DNA from: Spiroplasma phoeniceum P40
GTDB taxonomy: Bacteria > Bacillota_I > Bacilli_A > Mycoplasmatales > Mycoplasmataceae
Length of the DNA stretch: 64,000 nucleotides
Assembly: GCF_003339775.1 (NCBI RefSeq)
Contig: NZ_CP031088.1
Coordinates: forward strand, 806,001-870,000
Reading direction: 5' to 3'
A program made the position numbers and the translations under genes. The notes beneath the pieces are model-generated. The model did no database searches. It was not told the origin of the DNA and saw nothing but the letters and a program-made list of their open reading frames with translations. This document shows positions 53,289-64,000 of the stretch, in pieces (the stretch's first letter is position 1; every line of letters starts with the position of its first letter).

Positions 53289-54905
53289 TTTATCCTTTTT
53301 ACTTTATTATCAAATTCTGTAATATGCTTAGTTTCTGTTAAATTTTTTACCCATTTTTTTCGTTTTAAAATAATCAATGCTCAAATTGCTTTTAAACTGT
53401 CAACTGATTGCATAATTAATACAATATAAATAATATCTAAATTTGAAGTAAAAATTAAAATTTCTAATAATGGTACTGGCACTAATCATGTGAATAAAGC
53501 ATCTAAAACAAAGGCATTCATCACAGCACAACCTGTTCTAAATAATGGCATAACTTGTTGCAGCAATCATTAAACAAGGATATCATAATCCATAAGCAAA
53601 AAGCATCTAATGTGCAATTCTAAATGTTTCTGGCGTATTATTTACAAACAATAATTCTGGTAAAAATCATCCTCCGACAAGTAAAATTAATCCCGCAATA
53701 ATTCCAATTAGAAAAGACAAAATAACTAAATGTTTACCATTATATTCTGCCTCTTCTAAATTATTGGCCCCTAACCGGCTGCCAACTAAAACTGAAGTTC
53801 CCGCAGCAAATCCATGATACAGCGGCGTATATAAAGCAGCAATAATTGTTGAAAAAATCGCATTTGCTGTTAAAGCATCTAAACTATAATATGCTCGTAA
53901 TTTAACTTGTACTACCATTCCGACTGATCAAAAAATTTCATTTAAAACAATTGGTCAAGCTTTTTGAAACGCTCGTTTTGTAACATAACCATCAAAGTGT
54001 CATCAATTTCGAGGAATAAATTTATACCGTTTATATGAAAATAAAACTATTATAAAAACAAGTTGCAAAATACGTGAAGCTGACGTAGCAATCGCGGCTC
54101 CTTGTACACCAATTCCATTAAAATTTGCAATAAAATTTGGTTCAATTAAAAATGGATTCATAAAACAATTCGTACTTAAAGCAATAACTGAAATTTATAC
54201 TGTCAAACCTGTTCGACCAGTTTCACGTAAAGTCGTAATAAAAGCAATGTTAATTGCTAACAATGGATATGATAAAGCAACTATTTTAAAATAATCTGAT
54301 CCTTCTAATGTTGAAATTGACGCTGCTCTATATTCAAAATATTTAAACCACTGAATTGCTAAATCTTTATCCTCAGGTTTTAATTGTGCAACTATCTCAG
54401 GGCGAGGAGCATATTTTGGTGTTGTAGTAAAACTAATCATTTCATAACCACAAACCTGCGATAAAATTAATACAATAAGGCAAATGATTAAACAAACATA
54501 AATTTTTAATAATGTTACTTGTTGTAATTCTTTATATTTTTCAGCACCATAATATTGTGCATTAAAAACTCCAAAGCCATAACAAACTCCGCTTAGAATT
54601 GCAAACATAATAAAATAAAGTTGGTTAGAGGCAGCAACTCCATTAATTGCTAATTGTCCTGCTGTATAATGATATCCAACATAATTTCCTAAACCCCAAC
54701 TATCTCAAACTGCTTTTACATGATAAACATTATCTGCTCCAAAAATATATTTAATCTAATTAAATAGTTCTTGATAACCATGGACATTTTTTTGAATTAA
54801 ACTTGCAAAAAAATTATCAACTAAGTCTGTTGATTCCATAATAATTTCTTGTAATGTTGCTAATAAAATTAGTACTAATGCAGTCGCATATCATTTTTTT
54901 TGTGT
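53267..54905 (-). pseudogene. MATE-family efflux transporter, broken
   Basis: Pieces in several frames cover a MATE transporter: ALVLILLATLQEIIMESTDL, VAASNQLYFIMFAILSGVCY, FGVFNAQYYGAEKYKEL, FAAGTSVLVGSRLGANNLEE. A TAG after QELFN and frameshifts break it. The first few codons are lost at the SpV1 border at 54906. It was a 10-12 span drug/cation antiporter. Confidence 0.85.
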
Positions 54906-54991
54906 AGAAACCATATACATTTTGTATTTTTGGTTTTTACAGTTTTGGAAAGTAAATTTTTTTTAATATTTTTAACTAAGGAGTTGAAATT

Positions 54992-55101
54992 ATGCAAACA
55001 AAGCAATATATTATTTTGCGGTTGTTAGTGAAAAGTATGGTAAAGATAATGTTATTAATACTGTAAATAAGATTGCAAAAGATATTGAAATTAAAAAGTA
55101 A
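54992..55101 (+). pseudogene. SpV1 small ORF, frame broken
   Basis: ATG with GGAG upstream opens MQTKQYIILRL but the conserved frame KYGKDNVINTVNKI (compare 3457-3570) lies one base off. The same shift is present at 2833-2945. Confidence 0.5.
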
Positions 55102-55231
55102 AAGAATAAATTATTCCGAGTAATTTATTAGCGGATAATTTATTCAGTAGTGTTTTTAATGGAGAGAAGCGACAACGAGCGGAGCGAGTTTGCAAATTTC
55201 AATTTTTTAGTTTTTAGAAAGGAGATATATT

Positions 55232-55411
55232 ATGCCAACTTGATTAACGACAATATTTAGTGTTGTTATTATATTAGGGATTTTTGCTTGAATTGGTTTA
55301 TCAATTTATCAAAAAATTAAACAAATTCGAGGAAAGAAAAAAGAAAAAAAAGAAATTGAAATAAAGGAGGATAAAAAAAATGTTAGGTATGTATTTAACA
55401 ACAGCGTTTAA
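55232..55411 (+). CDS. SpV1 small membrane protein, 59 aa
   Basis: [20 protein letters not shown] gives one membrane segment with a Lys/Glu-rich tail. It has AAGGAG upstream and overlaps the coat gene. Likely a virion or assembly protein; also present at 2552-2702 and 3200-3347. Confidence 0.7.
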
Positions 55412-55631
55412 TTTTTTAACAGCACCTACACTTAAAACTATGACTGAGGGTATGACTGGTATTTGAACGGGTTTGACTAGTGCATTATGAAAAGTTAAAG
55501 AAGGTATAACAAATATTTTACCTGAGATAATGGTTTTTTTAGGTGAAGCGTGAATTATATTAATTCCATTTGCTATATTTTGTATTATTAAAATCTTAAA
55601 CTTTTTCCGTGTTATGGTTAAAGGATTTTAG
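55380..55631 (+). CDS. SpV1 major coat protein (probable)
   Basis: This 83-aa protein has an amphipathic N-terminal half and one long hydrophobic segment (residues about 53-70, [17 protein letters not shown]) with a short basic end, the layout of filamentous-phage coat proteins. GGAGG precedes the start. Copies at 2304-2555 and about 3019-3180 show it is conserved. Confidence 0.7.
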
Positions 55632-56386
55632 TATTTATATTTATTATTTATCATGTATTTTAAATGTGGCACACTAGTTTTTATATGTGATTGATTAAAT
55701 AATTTTGTTGTTTATTTTTGCACTATACACTGTCTACAAATTTATTTTTAAATAAATTTAATTATTTTGGTTATTATTGATAATGTTAACAAGATGAAAA
55801 AACTTGTAGGCAGTATATAGTGTAAAAATATCAATTTTAATTATATTTAAGGTATTATTATGGTTTTCTCTCTGTATAAAAATATTTATAAATTTGTTAA
55901 TTTATTAAAAATTCAAATAATAAATTTAAAAGTTATTATTAAAATTATTATTAGTGAAATAATTGTTTTAATTGGTGATACCATTCATGATAATCAAAAA
56001 ATAGATGGTATCACATTTGTAAAAAATGAATTTATTAAATAGAAAAATGAATTTATTATTTCTTCGATATTTTATTTCTCCTTTCTATTTAAAATAATTT
56101 ATACAGAGAGAAAACCATAATAATATCAACTTAATTATAAATTTATGATTTTATATTTTAATAACTATTGTTAAAAATTAAATAGTATTTTTCAGAGTGC
56201 CAATTTTTATTATTTTATATATTTAACAATGTTTATTAACAGTGTTTATTAAACATTAAATAAACAATATATTAGCATTATTTATAACATTGTTAATAAT
56301 CAGTGTTTATTGCAATAAATAAACATTATATAAACATTATTTATAACATTGTTTATTAAACAAATATTTAGTTAGGAGACTATATT
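55632..56386 (+). other. SpV1 non-coding region with nested inverted repeats
   Basis: Three stems: CACTATACACTGTCTACAA (55720-55739) with 55803-55822, two mismatches; a 28-bp perfect pair at 55853-55880 and 56098-56126 around ATGGTTTTCTCTCTGTAT; and GTGATACCAT / ATGGTATCAC (55975-55984, 56005-56014) inside it. At 56220-56360 follow many copies of AATGTTTATT and its inverse. Such sites fit a viral replication origin and packaging signal. A 60-codon frame at 55860 lies inside the large stem and is probably not a gene. Confidence 0.65.
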
Positions 56387-56716
56387 ATGGATATGAAATT
56401 TAAAACAACTAAGAAATATAAAAAAATAAAGAGAGATTTTATTAAAAATATTTTTTTATTAAGTTTAATTGTTTTTTTGGTATATTGTTCACTTTTTTTA
56501 AGTTCTTTTATTTATTTTTCAATATTGAGTTGAAATGATAAAGATTTTCCATTCTCTGTATTTTTAATTATTATGTCTGTATATGCTTTTATAGTTATTA
56601 TTTTTGTGATTATTATGTATATAAAATATATTTTTGAAATTAAGGTAGAATTTGATGTTGAAAAAGAAAAATTAAATCAATATTGACAAATTGAAGGAGT
56701 TGATAAAATTGAGTAA
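56387..56716 (+). CDS. SpV1 membrane protein, 109 aa
   Basis: [18 protein letters not shown] precedes two membrane segments (about 20-45, 55-80), then a charged tail. It has GGAG upstream and overlaps the next gene's start. Function unknown; directly follows the putative origin. Confidence 0.7.
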
Positions 56717-57008
56717 TTTTGTTAAGAAAAATCAGAATGTAGAAAATTATTTTATTAGTAAGGAATTTATACCTTTTACAACAGAAAAAGCAAGTTTTAT
56801 TAATTTACCCAATCATAATTGCCATATTGGTTTTTGGTTGAGTAATAAGTTTATTTATCCGAGTGAAAAACATTCGGAACAAGTAGCAATCGGTTTGATT
56901 TATGATAATTCTTATCCTATTATAAAATATGATGAAAATTTAAAGCGAAATATTTGAAAGTATTTAACTGGAACAGAATTAATCAATTTATATAATCAAT
57001 ATAAATAA
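56709..57008 (+). CDS. SpV1 protein, 99 aa, TTG start
   Basis: I chose TTG at 56709 because AAGGAG lies 10 bases before it; no ATG is in frame. The protein ([34 protein letters not shown]) is soluble with one TGA. It may be a small DNA-binding or replication protein, not recognised. Confidence 0.6.
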
Positions 57009-57023
57009 AATTATTTTACTAAA

Positions 57024-57149
57024 ATGAAAAAAGCGTTATTTTTAAGTGAACCTAAAAAAGTAAAAGCAAATAATAACAATAATAATTTAACAAATTGAAG
57101 TGTTGAAAAAGAACAAGGATTAATTAATGATTTGAAAGACTTAAATTAA
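57024..57149 (+). CDS. SpV1 small polar protein, 41 aa
   Basis: MKKALFLSEPKKVKANN, Asn-rich and charged, directly before the next ATG. Short; supported by tight packing only. Confidence 0.45.
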
Positions 57150-57299
57150 ATGAGTTTATATGATTATTGAGTTCAATTTGTTATTTATATTATTGGTGCA
57201 AATGCCCCTGAGTTTTTATATGTTATATCGTTTGTGTTATTTATTGTTTTGTTTTTTGGAATGTTTTTTAAATTTATTCAAAAAATGTGAAGTTTTTAA
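57150..57299 (+). CDS. SpV1 small membrane protein, 49 aa
   Basis: MSLYDYWVQFVIYIIGANAP then one strong membrane segment (YVISFVLFIVLFFGMFFKF). Start follows the previous stop by one base. Probably a minor virion protein. Confidence 0.6.
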
Positions 57300-57301
57300 A
57301 A

Positions 57302-57505
57302 ATGCAAAATGATTGAATTAAATTAAAAGAGTTTTTTATTCATATATTTTTGTTTATAGATAAAACGAATGTTGAAAGTATTACAATGTGGAATTTAACG
57401 CAAAATGAATATTTAACTTTGATATTTGGTGTTTGAATTGTGATTTTGTTTTTAACTTGGTTTTTCTTGTGAATGGTTTTTAAAATAGTTGGGTATTTTA
57501 AATAA
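57302..57505 (+). CDS. SpV1 small membrane protein, 67 aa
   Basis: MQNDWIKLKEFFIHIFLFID, and a second segment IFGVWIVILFLTWFFLWMVF. Its stop overlaps the next ATG. Probably a minor coat or assembly protein. Confidence 0.6.
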
Positions 57506-58518
57506 TGAAAAAGTTTATATTTTTCTTTAAAAACTATTGTTATATTAGTGGTTCAATGTTTTTGTTTAGTTTAATTGATTTATTACTTTGGATAATTTCT
57601 TTGTATTGTGTTGGTTTAGTATTTTGATTGTTGTTTGCTTTGCAGTGTGTTTATTTTGTGTGATGATTGTGAAAAAATATTTTTTATCAGTTAAACGCTT
57701 TTCGGTTAGTAAATTTTGTTTGAGATAATCCGTTATCAGTTATTATTGGAAAGTTAGGGACCGGTAAAACATTACTTTTAACTTATTTGTCGCAAACTAT
57801 GAAATTATTGAAAGATGAAATTTATAGTAATTATCCGTTAGAAGATGATAAAGTTAAAGTTTTAACATTTAAAAATTTAGATTTTACCGATCGAACAAAA
57901 CCGGTTCCCCCAGATGATAGTGTTATTTTATTTGATGAAAGTTATTTGTATATTGATGGAACTAGTCCTCATGATGAGAAAAAAGTTCATAGTGGTAAAA
58001 TACCGTGAATTGTTTTAGCGAGACATTTTGGACATCGTGCGTTGTTTACTGCTCAGCGTGAGGTTATGATTTGAAATAATATTCGCCAGTTAGCAAGTGG
58101 GATTATTATTCCAATTTCATTGAAAAAACCCGTTGATAAAAAAGGATTTAATTTTTTTAATCGTTTTTTTATTATGCGAATTGGGATTTTCCAAGATATA
58201 ACGGATTATGAAATTTGAAAAACAAAATCAGTAGAACGAACAACAGAAGGTAAAAGAGCAAAACATAAGTCAGATGTTGGGTTAGGAATTCGGTTTTTTA
58301 AAATAATTATTCCGCTTGAATTTGCCAATAAGTACGATAGTCAATGGTTAAAGTTTGTGTGTGATTTAAAGAATGATGAAATTATTGATAAAAAATATTA
58401 TTATTGGTCGGAAATTACAAAATTAAGTGTTAAAGAACGATTAGAATTGTTTGATATTGATATTTTGAAAAAGAATTTAAAACCTAAAAAAGAGAAAGGA
58501 AATGGTAAAGATGATTAA
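57505..58518 (+). CDS. Zot-like morphogenesis ATPase (pI-like)
   Basis: This 337-aa protein has N-terminal membrane segments (residues about 10-60), then Walker A GKLGTGKTLL (residue about 84) and Walker B DDSVILFDES. This is the Zot/gpI family that drives extrusion of filamentous phage through the membrane. It overlaps the next gene. Intact with several TGA codons. Confidence 0.88.
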
Positions 58519-58906
58519 TTTATTAGTTGAAAATAATAATAGTAATTGAAACAAGATTTTTAGTTTTGTTTTTGATATATTTTTGTTTATTTTTGATGTA
58601 ATTTGAAATACAAAATTATCGATGTCAAATACATCGATTGCTTATTTTTTAGTCTTTTTTATGTTTATTAAGTTATCTATTTATGCAATTCATGGCACAT
58701 CAACACAATATAATAATTTAGGTTCAACAGTTAATAATGGTGTTTCGCAAGTATATTCGTCAACTGTACGAAAAGTTATTAATGTTGGTAAAAATGTTTA
58801 TCAAAATAGTAATAAGCAGCAAGTTAAAAAAGAACTTAAACGACAAAGTATTAGATATCAAGCAAAAAATATTAGAAGTACTAAATTTAAAGTAGATAAA
58901 AAGTAA
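58511..58906 (+). CDS. SpV1 membrane protein, 131 aa
   Basis: N-terminal part with two hydrophobic stretches ([36 protein letters not shown]) and a basic C-terminal half ([17 protein letters not shown]). It overlaps the ATPase stop and the next ATG. Perhaps a DNA-contacting minor coat protein. Confidence 0.65.
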
Positions 58907-59142
58907 TGATTAAATTAGTTTTATTGGTTGCGGCAATCGCGATATTTGGAACTGGTTTTATTACTGTTATTATTAATCAATTTACATCGGCAAAAAATAT
59001 TATTATGGATTTATATAATTCTGATACTTGGTTGATTTTATTATTTGGTAGAGTGGCAATTTTATTTAGCCATCCGTTAATGGTAACAATATCAGGTTTA
59101 TATATTGTTGGGTTTATTGTTTCAAAAACATTGTATAGTTAG
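58906..59142 (+). CDS. SpV1 membrane protein, 78 aa
   Basis: Two to three membrane segments ([31 protein letters not shown]-like stretch; [14 protein letters not shown]), with TAATG overlap at the start. Minor virion protein by position. Confidence 0.65.
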   Translation: MIKLVLLVAAIAIFGTGFITVIINQFTSAKNIIMDLYNSDTWLILLFGRVAILFSHPLMVTISGLYIVGFIVSKTLYS

Positions 59143-59153
59143 GAGTTAAGTTT

Positions 59154-59399
59154 ATGAAAATTAAAATTTTAAAGTTTTTAAAAGAAAAATGATGAGAAAT
59201 ATTAGTATATATTTTAGTTGTTGGTTTTGGTTTTGGTTTATTTATTGGGTCAATTTACGATAAATGAGATAAATTAATTAATGAGTTTGGTATTTTATTC
59301 TGATATATGTTAGTTGCAAATTTGTATTTTTGATTTGAATTAGTTTGATGTATTTTATTTATAATTAATTTTAAAAAGAAGAAAGGTGGTAAAGAATAA
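59154..59399 (+). CDS. SpV1 membrane protein, 81 aa
   Basis: MKIKILKFLKEKWWEILVYI with two membrane segments and eight Trp, all TGA-encoded; GGAG upstream. Position before the adsorption protein recalls the minor coat genes of filamentous phages. Confidence 0.65.
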
Positions 59400-61499
59400 T
59401 GCGTAAGTCATTATCTTTATTTGCCATATTTATTTTAAGTTTTTTGGGTTTGGTTATTCCATTTATTACTTTAACGGCGTTTAGACCCTTAAATGAGGAG
59501 CATTATACGCTTAAACAAGAGAAATAGTACTAATAAAGGTATTAATGAAACTGATTTTATTAATACAATGTTTTTACGCAGTATTTTTTTTGAAAATTGA
59601 TCGGAAACAAATTATTTTATTAATCCAACTTTAAAAACATCAAAAAAATTATCATTTAATGATAAATGGTATTTGGATTTTTTACAAGATAGTTATTCAA
59701 CTGGTTTTTCTTATGATAAACCTAGTGATAAATTTATGTATTTATATAAAAATTGAGATAATTATGTTAGACAATATAACATTAATGAATTTTTTGATGT
59801 TGATAAAAAACAATTTTTAAGAGAGTTAACAAATTTTGTTTATTCATTTGTAAATAAATATAATTTAACATCAATTTTAAATAAATTAAAAACAAATATA
59901 ACTGATTTTAAATTAGTTAATTTAAATTATGATTTTGATAATTGAAAATTAGTATCAAGTATTTTAGAAGAAGGAAATACTAAAAAATGATATATAGGTA
60001 TCTTTAAAAAAGATAATAGATGAAATATTATAAAATGAAATGGTAATAAAGAATTTTATTCATATTATTATGATAAAATTTATCGTTGAGATGGTGAACG
60101 TCAACCACAAACGCCCCAAATTGATAACAATGGTAATGTTAAGTTTAAAATAGATATTTATAAACAAAAAGTTAAAGATTTTTTAAATAATTATTTAGAT
60201 GTTATTATCCAAGAAAATATTAGAGTTCAACAAGGTGGCAGTTCGGATTATGAAAATCCGAATAAGGTTGGTACAAAGCGGATAATTTTTGATTTTGAAA
60301 CGGTTGACGAGTTGGATGTTAAAAATATTAGAAAATCAATTTATCGGATGATTTTGACTGTTTATGAGGCAAATTTAATTATTTCTGGTAGTTTGGAATT
60401 AAATAATATTAATAATGATGATTTAAGTTTTAATTTTATTTTTATCCGAACGGGAACTGGTGAGGTTTTTAATTTTAATGGTTCAATTTATTCATCATTA
60501 AATAGTAAAGATTTAAAGTATTATTAACAGTTTATCGGTCAGTTTGATTTATCTAAGTTTTTACAGTCGTTTTTTGCAAGTGCTTTGGTTCCAGTGTTTC
60601 AAAATCGTAGTTCGTTTATTGAAAATGGATATATTGATAATTTACAATATGATACTGTTTTAGTTAACTTTTTTGCGTTAAAATTACAAAATTTTAATAA
60701 TATTTTGTTGAGTGAGAATATTAACGATAAATTGCAATTTGATAAATTATTAAATAGTATGTTTAATATTTCACAGAAATTTTATACTAATTATTTACGT
60801 ACGATTTTTGATTTAGAGAATAATACTTATGTTCAAGGTTATAATAAAAAATATGGTTTATTAGTAAATAATGGTTTTAAAATTTAACCACGATATTTTT
60901 ATTTTTCGGATAAATATAAGCAATTAGATATTAAATTATATTCAGCATTTAAAAAACGGTTTTATACGATTAATAATTATGGTAGTGTTTTTAATTATGA
61001 TTTTTCGGTTGCTAATAATTATGATATTAAGTTAAATTCGGGTTATGTTTTTGAAGATGCTTTAAAAGATAAATATGGTTTAAAGTATAAAAAAATTGAA
61101 GAACAAAAAATCGGTTATAATGTTTTTGAATTGCAAGATCAAAAAGAGAATGATATGTACCGATATTATGATTTTAATTTTGGAATTTATAACTGACAAG
61201 AGATTAATAATGGTGGGTTGTTTCCCGATAAACAATGATGACAAGTGCAATATGTAACGCCAGAGGGTTAATGAGATTTTGGTGCTCATATTAAAAGTGC
61301 GGTCATTTGAATTGTTAATACTATTCCGGGAGTTAAACAAGTTAACGAGTTAGCGAGTGGTGTTGGTAAGGTTTTTGAAACAGTATATAGTTTTTTTAGT
61401 CAAATATTTGAGGTATGAAAATTTAATCCAGCATTGTATAGTACAATAACAAATATTTTTTTATTAATTATTTTTATGAAATTTGTGCGATTAATATAA
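59400..61499 (+). pseudogene. SpV1 adsorption protein (pIII-like), one shift and three TAA
   Basis: A signal peptide (SLSLFAIFILSFLGLVIPFI) and a C-terminal membrane anchor (TNIFLLIIFMKFV) bound a protein of about 700 residues, the layout of filamentous-phage adsorption proteins. The frame shifts at about 59524 and is interrupted by TAA at 60525-60527, 60885-60887 and 61269-61271, but otherwise stays open. Residues at 59941-60150 (WKLVSSILEEGNTKKWYIGI, IYRWDGERQPQTPQIDNNGN) form a module also found in two lipoproteins. Probably inactive now. Confidence 0.8.
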
Positions 61500-61525
61500 A
61501 AAGGACTTTGCTAGTCCTTTTATTC
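61497..61525. terminator. Bidirectional terminator
   Basis: AAAAGGACT / AGTCCTTTT hairpin between the adsorption gene and the convergent lipoprotein gene. Confidence 0.75.
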
Positions 61526-61859
61526 TTTTCAATTTGTATTTTACATGTTTTAGGGTTAATTGTTGGAATTTGTGATTCAGTAGGTTCAGCATTACCACTT
61601 CAAAAATAAACTTTATCATAATAATATGAATAAAATTCTTTATTACCATTTCATTTTATAATATTTCATCTATTTTTTTTAAAAGATACCCTATATATCA
61701 TTTTTTAGTATTTCCTTCTTCTAAAATACTTGATACTAATTTTCAATTATTATTTTCTGGTGGTTTTTCTGCTAATTTATCATCATAACAAGCAATTAAG
61801 TTTGTTGTACTTGTTGCGGTTAATCCAATTGCTCCTATTATGCTAAGTCATTTTTTCAT
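61515..61859 (-). pseudogene. SpV1 lipoprotein sharing a module with the adsorption protein
   Basis: Signal IIGAIGLTATSTTNLIAC has a lipobox Cys. After a short linker comes WKLVSSILEEGNTKKWYIG, identical to the adsorption protein at about 59941-60000, then a one-base shift and IIKWNGNKEFYSYYYDK in another frame. A display of the phage's receptor-contact module on the cell surface could block reinfection; this is inference. Confidence 0.65.
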
Positions 61860-61975
61860 ATATATTGCTCCTTTTTATTTTTTTATATATAATTGATTTT
61901 ATCTTATATCAATTATATATCAATTATTCGTATTAAATATTAATTTTATATATTTTTGATGGTAGGTGTAAAATA

Positions 61976-63070
61976 ATGAAATATATTATTAATAATTTTA
62001 ATTTGTTTGATTTACAAGCAAAATTAAAGAGTTTTTTAAGTAAAAATTATAAAAATAAATATTATAAAAGAATAAAACAAAAAATATTTTCATATATTAA
62101 TTTGTGTAATGATTATTATGTTAATAGTGGTAAATTTTTATTGAAAGATTTAATTAAAAAATATTTTAAAAATAAATTTTCAACTTTTTATTATTGAGCG
62201 AATAAAATTTTAATTGAATATAAAAATAATGATTTTGATGAATTATTATTAAAATCAACGTTACCACATAATATTAATTATCAATATAGTAATCATATTC
62301 GCAAAAATATTTGTGATTTATATTTTGAATATTGTAATAAGTGTGCTGGTGGTGTTTTATCTTTGTTTTATAATTTAAAAAAAGGAATTCATGGAGAAGA
62401 ATTAAAAAATAAAGCACCAAAAAATTTAAAAATATTTTTTCGTTGACTTAAAAAAGATGAAAGATGATTAAAAATAAAAAATAAAATTAAAGAAATTAAA
62501 AAACAACATCCAAGATATGAAGTTAAAGAAATAGGTTTATTACAGATGGACGCTAAATATTTTGTACCAAGTAAATTTCCAGTTGATAAAAAGTATTATG
62601 TTTATGATTTTATTGATTAAAAAACAAGATTAGCATTAGGATATGTTTATGATAAATTAAGTATTGATAATGCTATTGCTGCTGTTAAAAAAGCAATTAG
62701 TGATTTTAAAAATATATTTGGTGTTAAAATAACACGAATTAGAACTGATAACGGTTCTTAATTTATTAATAATTATCGGAATAATCAAAAAAATACTGTT
62801 AAAGAAACTAATTTTACTCAATTTTTAATAGATAAAAATATTTTTCATCAGACAACACCGGTTCGTTCTCCACAGTCAAACGGTAAGATTGAAAGATTTC
62901 ATCAAAATTATACTAAATTATTTGTATTTGAAGAAAAAATATTAAATGCAGTTAGTTTACAGAATAAATTAAATGATTATTATTATTTTTATAATTTTGA
63001 AAGAGTACATAAGTCTTTAAATTTTCAGACACCATTTAATTTTTTGAATAGTTTAAGTTTAATTAAATAA
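61976..63070 (+). pseudogene. SpV1 transposase (rve/DDE type), two in-frame TAA
   Basis: A 364-codon frame with an N-terminal helical DNA-binding part and the DDE core: LLQMDAKYF (Asp), RIRTDNGS (Asp), SPQSNGKIERFHQNY (Glu). TAA at 62618-62620 replaces a residue in FID-KTRLALG and TAA at 62759-62761 replaces the Glu normally following NGS. All else is open. The C-terminus HKSLNFQTPFNFL is duplicated at 46030-46080. The enzyme would integrate viral DNA. Confidence 0.85.
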
Positions 63071-63372
63071 TTTTAAATTATTAAGTTTTTGTGTTTAAAC
63101 TAAATAAGTTTATTATATTTTAATTAATTAATAATATGTAAATTAACTTATAAAATATGTCATTAAAATAATAAAATATGTATTTATTAATTAAAATTTA
63201 ATAAATTATTTTTTAGTGTGTTTAATTTTATATTTTTTATTTATTTATTTTATGATATTTTTATAATTATAAATAAATATTTTTATTATTTTTGTTATTT
63301 TCTTGTAAGTTATCTTTATCTTGATTTTTATTCTTATTTACTGTTTTTTGCTTTTTGTGTTTTTTTCTTGAC

Positions 63373-64000
63373 TTACCAATTTTTTGCCATAAACTTTATT
63401 AATGGTTTTAATCCTTTTGGAACATTTAAACTATTAATTCATTTAACAGTATATCCAACTGCTAATCCAGCTGCAATTGCTCCAACGAATCCAGTTGGAG
63501 TATTAACTGCTTCAATTCCTGGTAAAGGATAAAAGTTAGAAGCATTATTTCCAATAAATGAAACAACTAAAGCTGGAACAATTGCTGAACGACCAGCAAT
63601 TGAATTAGCAATAAATTCTCCCAAAATTGGAATCATTAATGTAAAGGCTGATACCCATATAACATTAAGATAATAGAAAAAGTTTTTTGGGTCAGTTAAT
63701 GGGTCAGTATAAAATATTTCTCCTTAATGTGCTGTTGTTTCGCTAGCATCAGGAATTCAACCCATTCCTTTTAATGAACCATGAAAATTATCATAGTTGG
63801 GGCCATAAATTGCTTTTGCTAATCCTAATGAAATAGCAATAAAAATTCCTCCTAAAATAACAATTGTAACCATATATGAAACCCCAGCCATTAAGTGTTT
63901 CATTACTCCAACTTTTTGGTTGCTACCATTAGCACCCTTAGTAATAAATTCTCCAGTTGGTTGCACTTTTCATTCTTTTAGAGCGGCATTAATAAACCCT
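63373..64000 (-). pseudogene. PTS fructose-type IIC component, in-frame TAA (window edge)
   Basis: Membrane segments and motifs (GGIFIAISLGLAKAIYG; IPILGEFIANSIAGRSAIVP; TPTGFVGAIAAGLAVGYTV) match fructose/mannitol PTS permeases. A TAA after ETTAH, before GEIFYTD, breaks the frame; the stop is at 63373-63375. The 5' part lies outside the window. Confidence 0.85.

Larger units (their letters stand above)
54906..63311 (+). mobile_element. SpV1-type plectrovirus element, near complete
   Basis: About 8.4 kb, the size of SpV1 genomes, in sense orientation: small ORF, membrane ORF, coat, non-coding region with inverted repeats, membrane proteins, Zot-like ATPase, adsorption protein, lipoprotein (opposite), transposase. 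Left border lies in the MATE gene, right border downstream of the PTS IIC gene. The right end TTGTTATTTTCTTGTAA also ends the fragment at 45745. Confidence 0.9.

Noticed and set aside
55860-56042. 60-codon frame in the SpV1 non-coding region
   Set aside because: It coincides with the long inverted repeat, lacks a good ribosome site and has low-complexity content.

Overview
The window is A+T-rich DNA read with genetic code 4 (TGA = Trp). Long frames in known genes (rnr, atpA, atpG, terminase, portal) are open only if TGA is Trp. Gene content points to Spiroplasma, most likely the Citri clade: SpV1-type plectrovirus elements, a tailed-phage prophage, heavy gene decay and a mollicute-type ATP synthase operon. 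I cannot name the species from sequence alone.

Layout. 1-2278: end of a second, divergent tailed-phage prophage that begins outside the window. 2285-3600: two tandem SpV1 fragments abutting a truncated alcohol dehydrogenase. 3994-4752: conserved hypothetical gene. 4985-6600: broken gene and an IS30-type element. About 6530-27230: tailed-phage prophage. Its + strand carries late genes: small and large terminase, scaffold, capsid with a possible -1 frameshift extension, portal, a 963-aa structural protein, membrane protein and head-tail adaptor. Its - strand carries early genes: DUF1351, RecT, RuvC-like resolvase, DNA methyltransferase, zinc-ribbon, pentapeptide and other small proteins. No integrase, endolysin or tape-measure gene was recognised. 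Lack of an endolysin suits a wall-less host; lack of a tape measure suggests a short-tailed phage.

27390-32310: LOTUS-domain remnant, smpB, rnr, secG and two Cof-type phosphatases. 32454-39926: atpCDGAHFEBI and upp on the - strand. 40146-45480: decaying beta-glucoside cluster (MupG/DUF871, PTS IIA, ROK kinase, oxidoreductase, GH1), of which only the ROK gene looks intact. 45745-47515: SpV1 tail fused to an early region from another tailed phage, then a second GH1 remnant. 48167-50100: DUF402 gene, tRNA-His and a broken YigZ gene. 50135-53098: E2-like protein lacking both its catalytic His and its lipoyl Lys. 53267-54905: broken MATE transporter. 54906-63311: a near-complete SpV1 element with coat, Zot-like ATPase, adsorption protein and transposase, the last two interrupted by stops. 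63373-end: broken PTS fructose-type IIC gene.

The most interesting signals are: a family of phage promoters with a 16-nt spacer and a conserved GGTGATG directly after the -10; a possible frameshift capsid extension with repeated surface-like modules; a structured leader RNA plus operator cluster shared by two phage copies; the E2 pseudoenzyme; and lipoproteins sharing a module with the virus adsorption protein.
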